64,000 nt of DNA, from assembly GCF_007989805.1 (NCBI RefSeq), contig NZ_BJUB01000001.1, positions 248,001-312,000 of the forward strand, read 5' to 3'. Source of the DNA: Cellulomonas xylanilytica. GTDB taxonomy: Bacteria; Actinomycetota; Actinomycetes; Actinomycetales; Cellulomonadaceae. The notes under the pieces are model-generated. The model searched no databases. It had not been told where the DNA came from and saw only the letters and a program-made list of their open reading frames with translations. Position 1 is the first letter of the stretch; the number at the start of each line of letters is the position of its first letter. This document shows positions 44,862 to 55,895 of the stretch, piece after piece. The translations under genes and the position numbers were made by a program.

Positions 44862-45332
44862 GTGACTGCCGACCCCGGTACCGAGGTGCTCCTCCTCCGC
44901 CTGGACCCCGACCTCCCTGCACCCTCGTACGCGCACCCGGGTGACGCCGGTGCGGACCTGGTGTCCCGGATCGACGTCGTGATCCCGCCGCAGGGCCGGG
45001 TGACTGTCCCGACGGGTATGGCCATCGCCCTGCCCGACGGGTTCGCCGCGTTCGTGCACCCGCGCTCCGGGCTGGCCATGCGGCACGGGCTGACCATCGT
45101 GAACGCCCCCGGGACGGTCGACGCCGGCTACCGCGGTGAGATCGCCGTGACGCTGCTGAACACGGACGTCGAGCACGCGCTCGAGCTGCACCGAGGAGAC
45201 CGGATCGCCCAGCTGGTGATCCAGCGCGTGGAGCGCGTGCGCTTCGTCGAGGCCGAGCAGCTGCCCGGGTCGCACCGCGGCGCGGGCGGCTTCGGGTCGA
45301 GCGGTGGTTGGAAGGCCGCGCCGACGCACTAG
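44862..45332 (+). CDS. dut: dUTP diphosphatase
   Basis: 156-residue trimeric dUTPase, converting dUTP to dUMP and PPi and keeping uracil out of DNA. The five family motifs are present: GDAGADLVS, PTGMAIALP, HPRSGLAMRHGLT with INAPGTVDAGYRGEI-like sequence, RGDRIAQLV and the C-terminal arm RGAGGFGSSGG. The GTG start has a leaderless-type -10 eight bases before it. DUF3710 follows after 64 bases. Confidence 0.96.
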   Translation: MTADPGTEVLLLRLDPDLPAPSYAHPGDAGADLVSRIDVVIPPQGRVTVPTGMAIALPDGFAAFVHPRSGLAMRHGLTIVNAPGTVDAGYRGEIAVTLLNTDVEHALELHRGDRIAQLVIQRVERVRFVEAEQLPGSHRGAGGFGSSGGWKAAPTH

Positions 45333-45396
45333 GTCGGGACTACTGTCGATCTGTTGGCAACTGATGCGCGCGAGCGCGTCGAAGAGGAGTGAGCAC

Positions 45397-46164
45397 GTGG
45401 CGCTGTTCCGGCGTGGTGGGAAGGATCCCGCCCCCCAAGACGCGATCGAGACCGAGAACGACGACCCGACGGTCGTCGACGACGCCTCCCCGCCACCCTC
45501 CGCCGTGACCGAGCGGACCGGCGGCCCGTGGGACGCGTCGCAGGTCGACGACGACGTGCCGCGCGTGGACCTGGGCGCCATCCTCCTGCCCGGTGTGCAG
45601 GGCATGGAGCTGCGGATGGAGATCGACAAGACGACGAACGCCGTGTCGGCCGCGTCGATCCTCCTGGACGGTTCCTCGCTGCAGGTGCAGGCGTTCGCCG
45701 CGCCCCGCACCGAGGGGATCTGGGACGAGATCCGCGCCGAGATCGCCGAGTCCGTCACCCAGCAGGGTGGCTCCGCTGACGACCTGCCCGGCCCGTTCGG
45801 CCGCGAGCTGCTCGCTCGGCTCCCGGTCCGGACGCCCGAGGGGCGCACCGGGCACCGCCCGGCCCGCTTCATCGGCGCCGACGGTCCGCGGTGGTTCGTG
45901 CGCGGTGTGATCACCGGGCGCGCGGCGGTCGACCCGTCGGCGGCGACGGCGATCGAGCAGCTGTTCGCCGGGATCGTGGTGGTCCGCGGCACGGACGCCC
46001 GTCCGCCCCGGGACCTGCTGACCCTCCGCCTGCCCGGACCGGGCACACCCAACCTGAAGTCCTCCGGCACGCCCGAGCAGCAGTCCGACGAGGGCGGCGC
46101 GACTCCCGCGGCGCCGGACTTCGACCCGCTGACCCGCGGCCCGGAGATCACGGAGATCCGATGA
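45397..46164 (+). CDS. DUF3710 family protein
   Basis: 255 residues, syntenic with Rv2696c. The N-terminus starts ALFRRGGKD and is acidic; the conserved core is VDLGAILLPGVQGMELRMEID, VQAFAAPRTEGIWDEIR and FIGADGPRWFVRGVITGRAA. No membrane segment. Function unknown. GAAGAGGAG precedes the GTG. The stop overlaps the next start (ATGA), so it is coupled to the OB-fold gene. Confidence 0.88.
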   Translation: MALFRRGGKDPAPQDAIETENDDPTVVDDASPPPSAVTERTGGPWDASQVDDDVPRVDLGAILLPGVQGMELRMEIDKTTNAVSAASILLDGSSLQVQAFAAPRTEGIWDEIRAEIAESVTQQGGSADDLPGPFGRELLARLPVRTPEGRTGHRPARFIGADGPRWFVRGVITGRAAVDPSAATAIEQLFAGIVVVRGTDARPPRDLLTLRLPGPGTPNLKSSGTPEQQSDEGGATPAAPDFDPLTRGPEITEIR

Positions 46165-46529
46165 GCCTCAAGGAGCGCCTGAAGAAGGCGGTCGCGTCCC
46201 AGGCCGAGATCGAGGCCGACGAGGAACGCGCCGACGCGCACCGCTCGGTCGGCTGCACACCGGTCGACCAGCTGGCCGACCGTTCGCGCGCCAGCGTCTC
46301 CGGTGTCATCCGGTCGGTCACGCTGCGTCCGCGCGAGGGCGTGCCTGCCCTGGAGGCGGAGCTGTACGACGGCAGCGGCTCGCTTGACCTGGTCTGGCTG
46401 GGTCGACGCGAGATCGGTGGCGTCACGCCCGGGCGCCGCCTGAAGATCGAGGGTCTGGTGTGCCTGATCGACGGTCGGCGGACGGTGTTCAACCCGCGGT
46501 ACGAGCTCAGGCCGCGTCCCGGTGAGTGA
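46161..46529 (+). CDS. OB-fold nucleic-acid-binding protein
   Basis: 122 residues. A basic N-terminal helix is followed by an OB-fold (ASVSGVIRSVTLRPREGVPALEAELYDGSGSLDLVWLGRREIGGVTPGRRLKIEGLV) like the RecG wedge/tRNA anticodon type. Matches Rv2694c. It is coupled upstream to DUF3710 (ATGA) and overlaps DUF3159 by eight bases. A role in nucleic acid transactions is likely by fold, but no target is known. Confidence 0.87.
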   Translation: MSLKERLKKAVASQAEIEADEERADAHRSVGCTPVDQLADRSRASVSGVIRSVTLRPREGVPALEAELYDGSGSLDLVWLGRREIGGVTPGRRLKIEGLVCLIDGRRTVFNPRYELRPRPGE

Positions 46530-47289
46530 GGCCGAGCGCAGGGACCCGGTCGACGGCGAGCGCATCCTCGAAGCGGTCGACGACGTCGTCGACCCCCAGG
46601 ACGGCCCGGCCCGGGGCATGCGTGCGCTGTCGTCGGACACGTTCTCCGCGTCCGACGCCGTGGGTGGCGTGCGCGGGATCATCGAGTCCGTCGCGCCCGG
46701 CATGCTGTTCGTCGTCGTCTACATCGCGGTCGGGCAGCAGCTGGCGCCCGCGCTGATCGTCGCCCTGTCCGCCGCGGTGATCACGGTCGTCGTGCGGCTC
46801 GTGCAGCGGCAGGCGCCGACGCAGGCGTTCGGCGGGTTCCTCGGCGTCGCGATCGGTGTGCTGTGGGCGTGGCGGACGGGCGACGCGAAGGACTTCTTCG
46901 CCTACGGGCTGTGGGTCAACGTCTCGTGGTTCCTCGGGACGCTGCTGACGATCGTGATCGGCTGGCCGCTGGTCGGGCTCGTCGTCGGCATGTTCTCGAA
47001 GGCGGGCCCGCTCAACGAGGGGGGCTCGTGGGCGGGAGCCGTCGCGTGGCGGAAGGACCGTCCGCTGCGACGCCGCTACGCCCTCGCGACCGTGCCGTTC
47101 GTCGCGCTCTTCGGGCTGCGCCTCGCCGTCCAGCTGCCGCTCTACTTCAGCTCCGAGGTCACCTGGCTCGGCACCGCGAAGCTCGTCATGGGCGTGCCCG
47201 GAACGGCCCTCGCGCTGTGGGTCAGCTGGTTGCTGGTCCGTGGGTCAAGAGCTGCTCCAGAGCAGCCTCGTCCGCTTCCCGAGCGGTGA
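46522..47289 (+). CDS. DUF3159 membrane protein
   Basis: 255 residues with about six helices (from about residue 60 onward) and family phrases SDAVGGVRGIIESVAPGMLFV and KDFFAYGLWVNVSWFLG. Syntenic with Rv2693c. Function is unknown; the topology resembles small transport or assembly proteins. The start overlaps the OB-fold gene stop by eight bases. The final 68 bases lie under the 3' end of the convergent trkA gene, an unusually deep overlap. Confidence 0.87.
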   Translation: MSEAERRDPVDGERILEAVDDVVDPQDGPARGMRALSSDTFSASDAVGGVRGIIESVAPGMLFVVVYIAVGQQLAPALIVALSAAVITVVVRLVQRQAPTQAFGGFLGVAIGVLWAWRTGDAKDFFAYGLWVNVSWFLGTLLTIVIGWPLVGLVVGMFSKAGPLNEGGSWAGAVAWRKDRPLRRRYALATVPFVALFGLRLAVQLPLYFSSEVTWLGTAKLVMGVPGTALALWVSWLLVRGSRAAPEQPRPLPER

Positions 47290-47896
47290 CGAAGAGCAGC
47301 TCGTCGCGGCCCTCCAGGGTGTCGTCCGGGCTCGGTGCGATGGGCCGGGCGTCGCGCACGATGCACGCCAGGACCGTGTCGGCGGGCCACTCGATCTGAC
47401 CGACGCGCACCCCGGCGAGCGGCGAGTCGTCCGGGAGCGTGAGCTCGAGGATGTCGGCGCGGGACTGGTGGAACGTGAAGATGCGCACGAGGTCGCCGAC
47501 CGTGACGGCCTCCTCCACCATCGCGGTCATGATCCGCGGCGTCGAGACGGCGACGTCCACGCCCCACGCCTCGTCGAACATCCACTCGTTCTTGGGGTTG
47601 TTCACGCGGGCGACCGTGCGGGGGACGCCGAACTCGGTCTTGGCCAGCAGCGAGATCACGAGGTTGGCCTTGTCGTCCCCGGTCGCGGCGACGACGACGT
47701 CGCACTCCTCGGTCTTGACCTGGCGCAGCGTCGGCAGCTCGCACGCGTCCGCCAGCAGCCACTCGGCCTCCGCCACCTGCGACACGCGCATGGCGGACGG
47801 CTGACGGTCGATCAAGGTGACCTCGTGGCCGTGGCCGAGCAGCTCGCGGGCGATCGAGCGGCCGACCGAGCCGGCGCCCGCGATGACGACCCTCAC
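47222..47896 (-). CDS. trkA: TrkA-family potassium uptake regulatory protein
   Basis: 224 residues, one RCK unit: Rossmann NAD/nucleotide-binding half (VVIAGAGSVGRSIARELLGHGHEVTLID) and a C-terminal RCK-C half (ILELTLPDDSPLAGVRVGQIEWP). It gates a Trk/Ktr-type potassium transporter whose membrane subunit is not in this window. GTG start overlaps the upstream trkA-like stop (GTGA). The pair corresponds to Rv2691/Rv2692. Its 3' end overlaps the convergent DUF3159 gene by 68 bases. Confidence 0.94.
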   Translation of the reverse strand: MRVVIAGAGSVGRSIARELLGHGHEVTLIDRQPSAMRVSQVAEAEWLLADACELPTLRQVKTEECDVVVAATGDDKANLVISLLAKTEFGVPRTVARVNNPKNEWMFDEAWGVDVAVSTPRIMTAMVEEAVTVGDLVRIFTFHQSRADILELTLPDDSPLAGVRVGQIEWPADTVLACIVRDARPIAPSPDDTLEGRDELLFVTAREADEAALEQLLTHGPATS

Positions 47897-48558
47897 GCGG
47901 TCACCGCCGGTGCGCTGGTGAGGATGCGTTCGACCAGGGCGGAGGCGTCCGCCCGCATGAGCACGTGCACGGTGTCGTTCTCCTGCAGGACGGTGGTCGA
48001 CGTCGGCAGGAGGCCGTCGCCGTAGCGGGTGAGGTAGGCGATCCGGGCACCCGTGGCCTCCTCGAGGACGCGCAGGGGCCGACCGACCCAGCCCTCGTGC
48101 ACGTCGACCTGGGAGAGCTGGATCTGTCCGGAGGAGTCACGGAACTCGTCGGTGGCACCCATCGGGAGCAGGCGTCGCAGGACCTGGTGGGCGGTCCACC
48201 GGACCGTCGCGACCGTCGGGATGCCGAGACGCTGGTAGATCTCGGCCCGGTGCGGGTCGTAGATGCGGGCGACGACGTTCTCGATGCCGAACGTCTCGCG
48301 CACCACCCGGGCCGCGAGGATGTTCGAGTTGTCGCCGTCGGAGACCGCGGCGAACGCGAACGCGTCCTCGATCCCCGCCTGCCGCAGCGTGTCGCGGTCG
48401 AACCCGAGGCCGGTGACCTTGTTCCCGCCGAACTCGGGGTCCAGGCGCCGGAACGCCTCGGGGTTCTGGTCGATGACGGACACCGAGTGCCCGTTGTCCT
48501 CGAGGCTCTTCGCCAGCGTCGCACCGACCCGGCCGCATCCCATGATCACGAAGTGCAC
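47893..48558 (-). CDS. TrkA-family potassium uptake protein, second copy
   Basis: 221 residues with the same two-part RCK layout (HFVIMGCGRVGATLAKSLEDNGHSVSVID...; C-terminal GRPLRVLEEATGARIAYL). First gene of the pair, corresponding to CeoB (Rv2691). It probably pairs with the downstream copy as an RCK heteromer. I chose the GTG at 48558: a TAGCGT -10 box on this strand ends eight bases upstream. The open frame extends to 48633 but runs into the divergent promoter. Confidence 0.93.
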   Translation of the reverse strand: MHFVIMGCGRVGATLAKSLEDNGHSVSVIDQNPEAFRRLDPEFGGNKVTGLGFDRDTLRQAGIEDAFAFAAVSDGDNSNILAARVVRETFGIENVVARIYDPHRAEIYQRLGIPTVATVRWTAHQVLRRLLPMGATDEFRDSSGQIQLSQVDVHEGWVGRPLRVLEEATGARIAYLTRYGDGLLPTSTTVLQENDTVHVLMRADASALVERILTSAPAVTA

Positions 48559-48566
48559 AGTGCGGC

Positions 48567-48572
48567 ACGCTA
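48567..48572 (-). promoter_or_regulatory. -10 box (TAGCGT) of first trkA-like gene
   Basis: Eight-base gap to the GTG at 48558, minus strand. Part of a compact divergent promoter region with the APC permease. Confidence 0.4.
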
Positions 48573-48627
48573 TACCGTGCGCCGCGCCTGAGGTGTGCCT
48601 GTGGTGTTGCGGGCGGGTGAGCAGGCC

Positions 48628-48633
48628 TAGCAT
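48628..48633 (+). promoter_or_regulatory. -10 box (TAGCAT) of APC permease gene
   Basis: Eight-base gap to the GTG at 48642 and no ribosome-binding sequence. Confidence 0.45.
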
Positions 48634-48641
48634 TGCGCATC

Positions 48642-50645
48642 GTGTCGGACCTCTCGGATGCCGCCAAACGCCTGTTGCTCGGACGCCCCGTCCGCAGCGA
48701 CCGGCTCGGTCACACGCTCCTGCCGAAGCGCATCGCGCTGCCGGTGTTCGCGTCGGACGCGCTCTCGTCGGTGGCCTACGCGCCCGACGAGATCCTGCTG
48801 ACGCTCTCGCTCGCGGGGATGGCGGCGCTGGTCTTCTCGCCGTGGGTCGGGCTCGCCGTGGTCGCGGTGATGGTCGTCGTCGTCGCGTCGTACCGGCAAA
48901 ACGTGCACGCCTACCCGTCGGGCGGCGGTGACTACGAGGTCGCGACGACCAACCTGGGCAAGAACGCCGGCGTCACGGTGGCGAGCGCGCTGCTGGTGGA
49001 CTACGTGCTGACGGTCGCGGTCTCGATCTCGTCGGGTGCCCAGTACGCAGCGTCCGCGTTCCCGGCGCTGCGGGGGCACGAGGTCCCGTTCGCCATCGGG
49101 CTCGTGGTGCTCCTGACGATCGCCAACCTGCGGGGGGTCAAGGAGTCGGGCAGCCTGTTCGCCCTCCCGGTCTACCTGTTCATGCTCGCCATCGGTCTGA
49201 TCGCCGTCGTGGGCTCGATCCAGCTGCTGACCGGCAACCTCACCATGGCAGAGAGCTCGGGCTTCGAGCTGGCGCCGGACGCCGCGTTCGACCAGGGCCT
49301 GACCGGCCTGGCGGGGTTCTTCCTGATCCTGCGCGCCTTCGCGTCGGGGTGTGCCGCACTGACGGGTGTCGAGGCGATCAGCAACGGCGTCCCCGCGTTC
49401 AAGAAGCCGAAGTCCAAGAACGCGGCGACGACCCTCGCTCTGCTCGGCAGCCTGTCGATCGTCATGATCATGTCGATCCTGCTGCTGTCCCGGGCGACGG
49501 GCGTGGTGTTCGCCGACGACCCGCAGACGCAGCTGCTGGACAACGGCGTGCCGGTGGGCGAGAGCTACGTGCAGCACCCGGTCATCAGCCAGCTGTCGTC
49601 CGCGGTCTTCTCGGGCGTGCCCGTCGTCGCGGTGCTGATCGCGGTGGTCACGGGGCTCATCCTCGTGCTCGCCGCCAACACCGCGTTCAACGGGTTCCCC
49701 GTGCTCGGCTCGATCCTGGCGCGCGACGGCTACCTGCCGCGCCAGCTCCACACCCGCGGCGACCGGCTGGCCTTCTCCAACGGCATCGTCACCCTGGCGC
49801 TCGTCGCGATCGCTCTCATCTGGGCGTTCGACGCGCAGGTCACGCGCCTCATCCAGCTGTACATCGTCGGCGTGTTCGTGTCCTTCACCGTGAGCCAGCT
49901 GGGCATGGTCCGGCACTGGACGCGGCACCTGCGGACCGAGCCGGACCCGACCCGTCGCACCCGCATGAAGCGGTCGCGGATCATCAACTCGGTCGGTCTG
50001 GCCATGACGTCGACGGTGCTCGTCGTCGTGCTCATCACCAAGTTCACGCACGGCGCGTGGATCGCGATCCTGGCGATGGCGATCATCTTCGTCCTCATGC
50101 AGTCGATCCACCGCCACTACGCGCTGGTGCGTGCCGAGCTGGCGCTGGGCACCGACGCCGAGGCCGCCCGGGCGCTGCCCAGCCGCGTGCACGCGATCGT
50201 GCTGGTGTCCCACCTGCACCGCCCGACGATGCGCGCGCTGGCGTACGCGCGCGCGTCGCGTCCGCAGCTGCTCGAGGCCCTGACGGTCGGGGTGGACCCC
50301 GAGGACGTCGAGGTCCTGCGCCAGCAGTGGGAGGACCTGAACATCCCCGTGCCGCTGCGCGTGCTGGACTCGCCCTTCCGGGAGATCACCCGACCGGTGC
50401 TGACGTACGTCCGCTCGATCCGCCGTGAGAGCCCGCGCGACCTCGTCGTGGTCTACATCCCCGAGTACGTGGTCGGGCACTGGTGGGAGCAGCTGCTGCA
50501 CAACCAGTCCGCGCTGCGGCTCAAGGGCCGGCTGCTGTTCACGCCAGGCGTCGTCGTGGCGTCCGTGCCGTGGCAGCTGGCGTCGTCCGAGGGGCAGACG
50601 GGGCTGGAGGAGCCGGTCCGGGGTACCGTTCCGCGTGGCTACTGA
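48642..50645 (+). CDS. APC-family permease with cytosolic C-terminal domain
   Basis: 667 residues. About 12 helices in the first 500 residues carry amino acid/polyamine permease features (LPVFASDALSSVAYAPDEIL, SYRQNVHAYPSGGGDYEVA, ANLRGVKESG). The C-terminal 150 residues are cytosolic (VHAIVLVSHLHRPTMRALAYARASRPQLLEALTV) and resemble a universal-stress-like fold, as in KimA-type potassium importers. Standing next to two TrkA proteins, potassium uptake is more likely than amino acid uptake. Syntenic with Rv2690c. GTG start is supported by a leaderless -10 box. Confidence 0.88.
   Translation: MSDLSDAAKRLLLGRPVRSDRLGHTLLPKRIALPVFASDALSSVAYAPDEILLTLSLAGMAALVFSPWVGLAVVAVMVVVVASYRQNVHAYPSGGGDYEVATTNLGKNAGVTVASALLVDYVLTVAVSISSGAQYAASAFPALRGHEVPFAIGLVVLLTIANLRGVKESGSLFALPVYLFMLAIGLIAVVGSIQLLTGNLTMAESSGFELAPDAAFDQGLTGLAGFFLILRAFASGCAALTGVEAISNGVPAFKKPKSKNAATTLALLGSLSIVMIMSILLLSRATGVVFADDPQTQLLDNGVPVGESYVQHPVISQLSSAVFSGVPVVAVLIAVVTGLILVLAANTAFNGFPVLGSILARDGYLPRQLHTRGDRLAFSNGIVTLALVAIALIWAFDAQVTRLIQLYIVGVFVSFTVSQLGMVRHWTRHLRTEPDPTRRTRMKRSRIINSVGLAMTSTVLVVVLITKFTHGAWIAILAMAIIFVLMQSIHRHYALVRAELALGTDAEAARALPSRVHAIVLVSHLHRPTMRALAYARASRPQLLEALTVGVDPEDVEVLRQQWEDLNIPVPLRVLDSPFREITRPVLTYVRSIRRESPRDLVVVYIPEYVVGHWWEQLLHNQSALRLKGRLLFTPGVVVASVPWQLASSEGQTGLEEPVRGTVPRGY
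50624..50629 (+). promoter_or_regulatory. -10 box (TACCGT) of RNA methyltransferase gene
   Basis: Lies inside the last codons of the permease gene, five bases before the GTG at 50635; suggests a leaderless transcript independent of the permease. Confidence 0.35.
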
Positions 50646-51903
50646 GACGTCCCCCGACCCCTCGCACGACCTGATCGAGCTCGAGATCGGCCCCGTGGCC
50701 CACGGCGGTCACTGCGTGGCCCGCCACGAGGGACGCGTCGTCTTCGTCCGGCACACGCTGCCCGGCGAGCGCGTCCGGGCCCGGCTGACCGACGCGGGGG
50801 AGACGGCGAAGTTCTGGCGCGCGGACGCCGTCGAGGTGCTGGACGCGTCCCCGGACCGGGTGGAGTCGGCCTGGCCGGCAGCAGGACCCGGGGGTGTCGG
50901 TGGTGGAGAGCTCGCGCATGTGTCCCTGCCGGGCCAGCGAGCATGGAAGACCGCGGTGCTCGCCGAGCAGCTGCGCCGGCTGGCGAAGCTCGACCTCGAG
51001 GTGCCCGTGCAGGCCGCACCCGGCGACGACGAGCGCGGCGGCCTCGGCTGGCGCACGCGCATCGACCTGGTCACCGACGCCGAGGGACGCGCCGGGATGC
51101 ACGGCTTCCGCTCGCACGACGTGCACGTGCTCGACTCGATGCCGCTGGCGAACGAGGCGATCGCGGCGCTCGACCTCTTCGGTCGGCGCTGGTCGGGCGG
51201 GGCGCGCGTCGAGGCCGTCGCCCCGTCCAGCGGCGACGCCCCTCTGGTCCTGGTCGACGGTGCCCCGTTCGACGTGGGCCGCGGCCGCATGGACGGGCGG
51301 CCCAACGCCCGCACCGCCGTCAAGGAGCACGTCCAGCACGGCGAGGTGGCGTACGAGTACCGCGTCGCGGGCACCGGGTTCTGGCAGGTCCACCGGGAGG
51401 CGCCCGACCTGCTGGTGGCCGCGGTCCTGGCCGGTCTCGGTGACGTCGACGGTGCTGCGGTCCTCGACCTCTACGCCGGTGCCGGCCTGTTCACCGCACC
51501 GCTGTCCGACGCGGTGGGGGAGACCGGCGAGGTCGTCTCGGTCGAGGGCGACGCGCGCGCCGTCAAGGACGCCCGGCGGAACCTGCACGACCGTCGCAAC
51601 GTCGAGCTGCACGCGGGTGACGTGGCCCAGGTGCTGACGGGCCGCGTGGACGCCGACTCCGACGTGGTGCACGCGGACGCGGTCGTGCTCGACCCGCCGC
51701 GGACGGGCGCCGGGCGCAAGGTCGTCGCCGGGATCACCGAGCTGCGTCCCGAGCGGGTGGTCTACGTGGCGTGCGACCCGGCGGCGCTGGCCCGGGACAT
51801 CGCGCTCTTCGCGGACGCGGGGTACGCGGTGGCGGACCTGCAGGCCTACGACCTCTTCCCGATGACGCACCACCTGGAGGCGGTCGCCGTCCTCACGCGC
51901 TGA
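50635..51903 (+). CDS. RNA m5U methyltransferase (TrmA/RlmD family)
   Basis: 422 residues. N-terminal TRAM domain (IELEIGPVAHGGHCVARHEGRVVFVRHTLPGERV), a middle insertion domain, and a Rossmann methyltransferase with SAM loop VLDLYAGAGLFTAPL, DPPRTGAG and the catalytic cysteine in VACDPAALARD. The family forms 5-methyluridine in tRNA or 23S rRNA; the exact target cannot be told. Syntenic with Rv2689c. The start overlaps the permease by 11 bases. Confidence 0.92.
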   Translation: MATETSPDPSHDLIELEIGPVAHGGHCVARHEGRVVFVRHTLPGERVRARLTDAGETAKFWRADAVEVLDASPDRVESAWPAAGPGGVGGGELAHVSLPGQRAWKTAVLAEQLRRLAKLDLEVPVQAAPGDDERGGLGWRTRIDLVTDAEGRAGMHGFRSHDVHVLDSMPLANEAIAALDLFGRRWSGGARVEAVAPSSGDAPLVLVDGAPFDVGRGRMDGRPNARTAVKEHVQHGEVAYEYRVAGTGFWQVHREAPDLLVAAVLAGLGDVDGAAVLDLYAGAGLFTAPLSDAVGETGEVVSVEGDARAVKDARRNLHDRRNVELHAGDVAQVLTGRVDADSDVVHADAVVLDPPRTGAGRKVVAGITELRPERVVYVACDPAALARDIALFADAGYAVADLQAYDLFPMTHHLEAVAVLTR

Positions 51904-51985
51904 CTGGGTGCGGGAGCCGGGGTGCCGGACTAGCGTGGATCGCGTTCGCCGGTCCGGCCACGGCCCGGCAGGGAGGAGCGACACG

Positions 51986-52156
51986 GTGAGCGAGAAGGAC
52001 GCGGTCAGCCGGCTGGCGGAGGCCAAGCGGCTGGTCACCCAGGAGCTGCACAAGCAGGGCACGCCGGACTACGACCCGCGGTCGCACCAGCGTGCGATCG
52101 AGGCCGAGCGCAAGGCGCAGGACGCCGTGGACGCGGAGCAGACCGCGAACCACTGA
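51986..52156 (+). CDS. Small charged protein, unknown
   Basis: 56 residues, highly charged and probably one or two helices (KDAVSRLAEAKRLVTQELHKQ...RAIEAERKAQDAVDAEQ). No cysteine, signal or membrane segment. GGGAGGAG lies seven bases before the GTG, which argues for real translation. A TAGCGT -10 at about 51932 would give a leader near 50 bases, and a two-tier hairpin follows the gene. I do not recognise the family. Confidence 0.7.
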   Translation: MSEKDAVSRLAEAKRLVTQELHKQGTPDYDPRSHQRAIEAERKAQDAVDAEQTANH

Positions 52157-52164
52157 TCGACCCT

Positions 52165-52226
52165 CTCGCGGGCCCTCGCGCACTCCGCCACGCCGTCGTG
52201 GACACGCGTGCGCGGGGGCCCGTGAG
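52165..52226 (+). terminator. Two-tier hairpin after the small charged protein
   Basis: Nineteen-base arms at 52165-52183 and 52208-52226 pair at 18 of 19 positions (one G-T pair, one mismatch), with an inner CCACG/CGTGG hairpin in the loop. It ends four bases before the aconitase operator palindrome. Confidence 0.6.
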
Positions 52227-52230
52227 CATG

Positions 52231-52248
52231 TATCTTGATGTCGAGATA
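52231..52248. promoter_or_regulatory. Palindromic operator upstream of aconitase
   Basis: TATCTTGATGTCGAGATA is an 18-base inverted repeat (TATCTtGA/TCgAGATA, imperfect only at two positions). It stands about 109 bases ahead of the acn GTG in an otherwise GC-rich stretch. It looks like a dimeric repressor or activator site. The regulator is not named with confidence; similar TCTTGA-type palindromes are used by several actinobacterial regulators. Confidence 0.6.
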
Positions 52249-52356
52249 AATCGCGACCCCGGCCACCTAGGCTGAGAGGTCGCCCCGCCCAGCGTCCGGG
52301 TGACCACCCATCCCCGGGCAGCACCACCGGCAGACTCGCCAGCGAAGGAGCCCCCC

Positions 52357-55101
<2,745 letters not shown>

Positions 55102-55115
55102 CGCACCACGGCACA

Positions 55116-55156
55116 CCGCGAGCCCGGTCCCCGTCCGACGGGGGCCGGGCTCGCGG
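55116..55156 (+). terminator. Terminator after aconitase
   Basis: CCGCGAGCCCGG/CCGGGCTCGCGG twelve-base stem (55116-55127 with 55145-55156), extended inwards by CCCCG/CGGGG around a TCCGA loop; 14 bases after the stop. Confidence 0.8.
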
Positions 55157-55201
55157 CGTCAGCGGCGTGGGCGGTCGCGGTCAGGCATCCGTCCCGACCT
55201 T

Positions 55202-55207
55202 TACACT
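55202..55207 (+). promoter_or_regulatory. -10 box (TACACT) of the three-gene membrane-anchored operon
   Basis: Seven-base gap to the GTG at 55215 and no ribosome-binding sequence; supports this start and a leaderless operon transcript. Confidence 0.5.
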
Positions 55208-55214
55208 CGGGCGC

Positions 55215-55895
55215 GTGTCCGGACCCGCCGCCCCGCCCGACCTGCGCGCACGTGCGCGGGCCAGCGGCAGCCTCGTGGCTCGCCGCGCCCTCGACCAGCC
55301 GCTGCGGCGCATCGGGATCGGCGGCGCCGTCGTCCTCCTCGCCGTCACAGCAGCGTTCGGCGGCCTGCGGGAGCAGGAGAAGGACGGACCCGAGGTGCTC
55401 GCGGTCGACGTCCCGGTCGAGGTGGCGCCGTTCGAGCTGACCGTGCACCGGGTCGTGTGGACCACGGACCTGCCGGGGCAGTACCTGACCGACGACGGCA
55501 ACCGCTGGATCGGCGTCGTCGCCACGGTGCGCAACACGAGCGACGCGGGAGTCCTGGGCGTGACGCTCACGGACACGCTCACGCTCGACGACGTCGACGG
55601 GCTCGTGCAGGAGCCGAGCGTGCTCGTCCCCGGCGTCGAGGCGTCGGCGATCGCCCTGCTGGAGGACGGCTCGTCGCTCAGCCCCGTCCAGCCGGGCCTC
55701 ACGTACGAGGCGGCGTTCCTGTTCGAGCAGGACGGGTCCGCCGCACCGCCCACCAGCGCGACCGTGCTGCTGCAGCGGCAGACCTGGGGCGTCGGCATCC
55801 TCGACGAGACGGTCAGCTGGCGGGACCCCGTGACGACGCTGCGGGGCGAGCTCGACGTCCGCGAGGCCCGGTCGAGCGAGGAGTCGGAGTCGTGA
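55215..55895 (+). CDS. Single-helix membrane-anchored protein, first of a three-gene set
   Basis: 226 residues. A short basic cytoplasmic tail (LARARARASGSLVARRALDQPLRRIG), one membrane helix (about 37-54) and an extracytoplasmic beta-rich domain (FELTVHRVVWTTDLPG...NRWIGVVATVRNTSDAGV...SWRDPVTTLRGEL). The phrase WIGVVATVRNTSD recalls DUF4352/telomeric-repeat-binding-type immunoglobulin-like domains that follow lipoprotein anchors. No enzyme motif. It is coupled to the next gene (GTGA). I do not recognise the family. Confidence 0.75.
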   Translation: MSGPAAPPDLRARARASGSLVARRALDQPLRRIGIGGAVVLLAVTAAFGGLREQEKDGPEVLAVDVPVEVAPFELTVHRVVWTTDLPGQYLTDDGNRWIGVVATVRNTSDAGVLGVTLTDTLTLDDVDGLVQEPSVLVPGVEASAIALLEDGSSLSPVQPGLTYEAAFLFEQDGSAAPPTSATVLLQRQTWGVGILDETVSWRDPVTTLRGELDVREARSSEESES

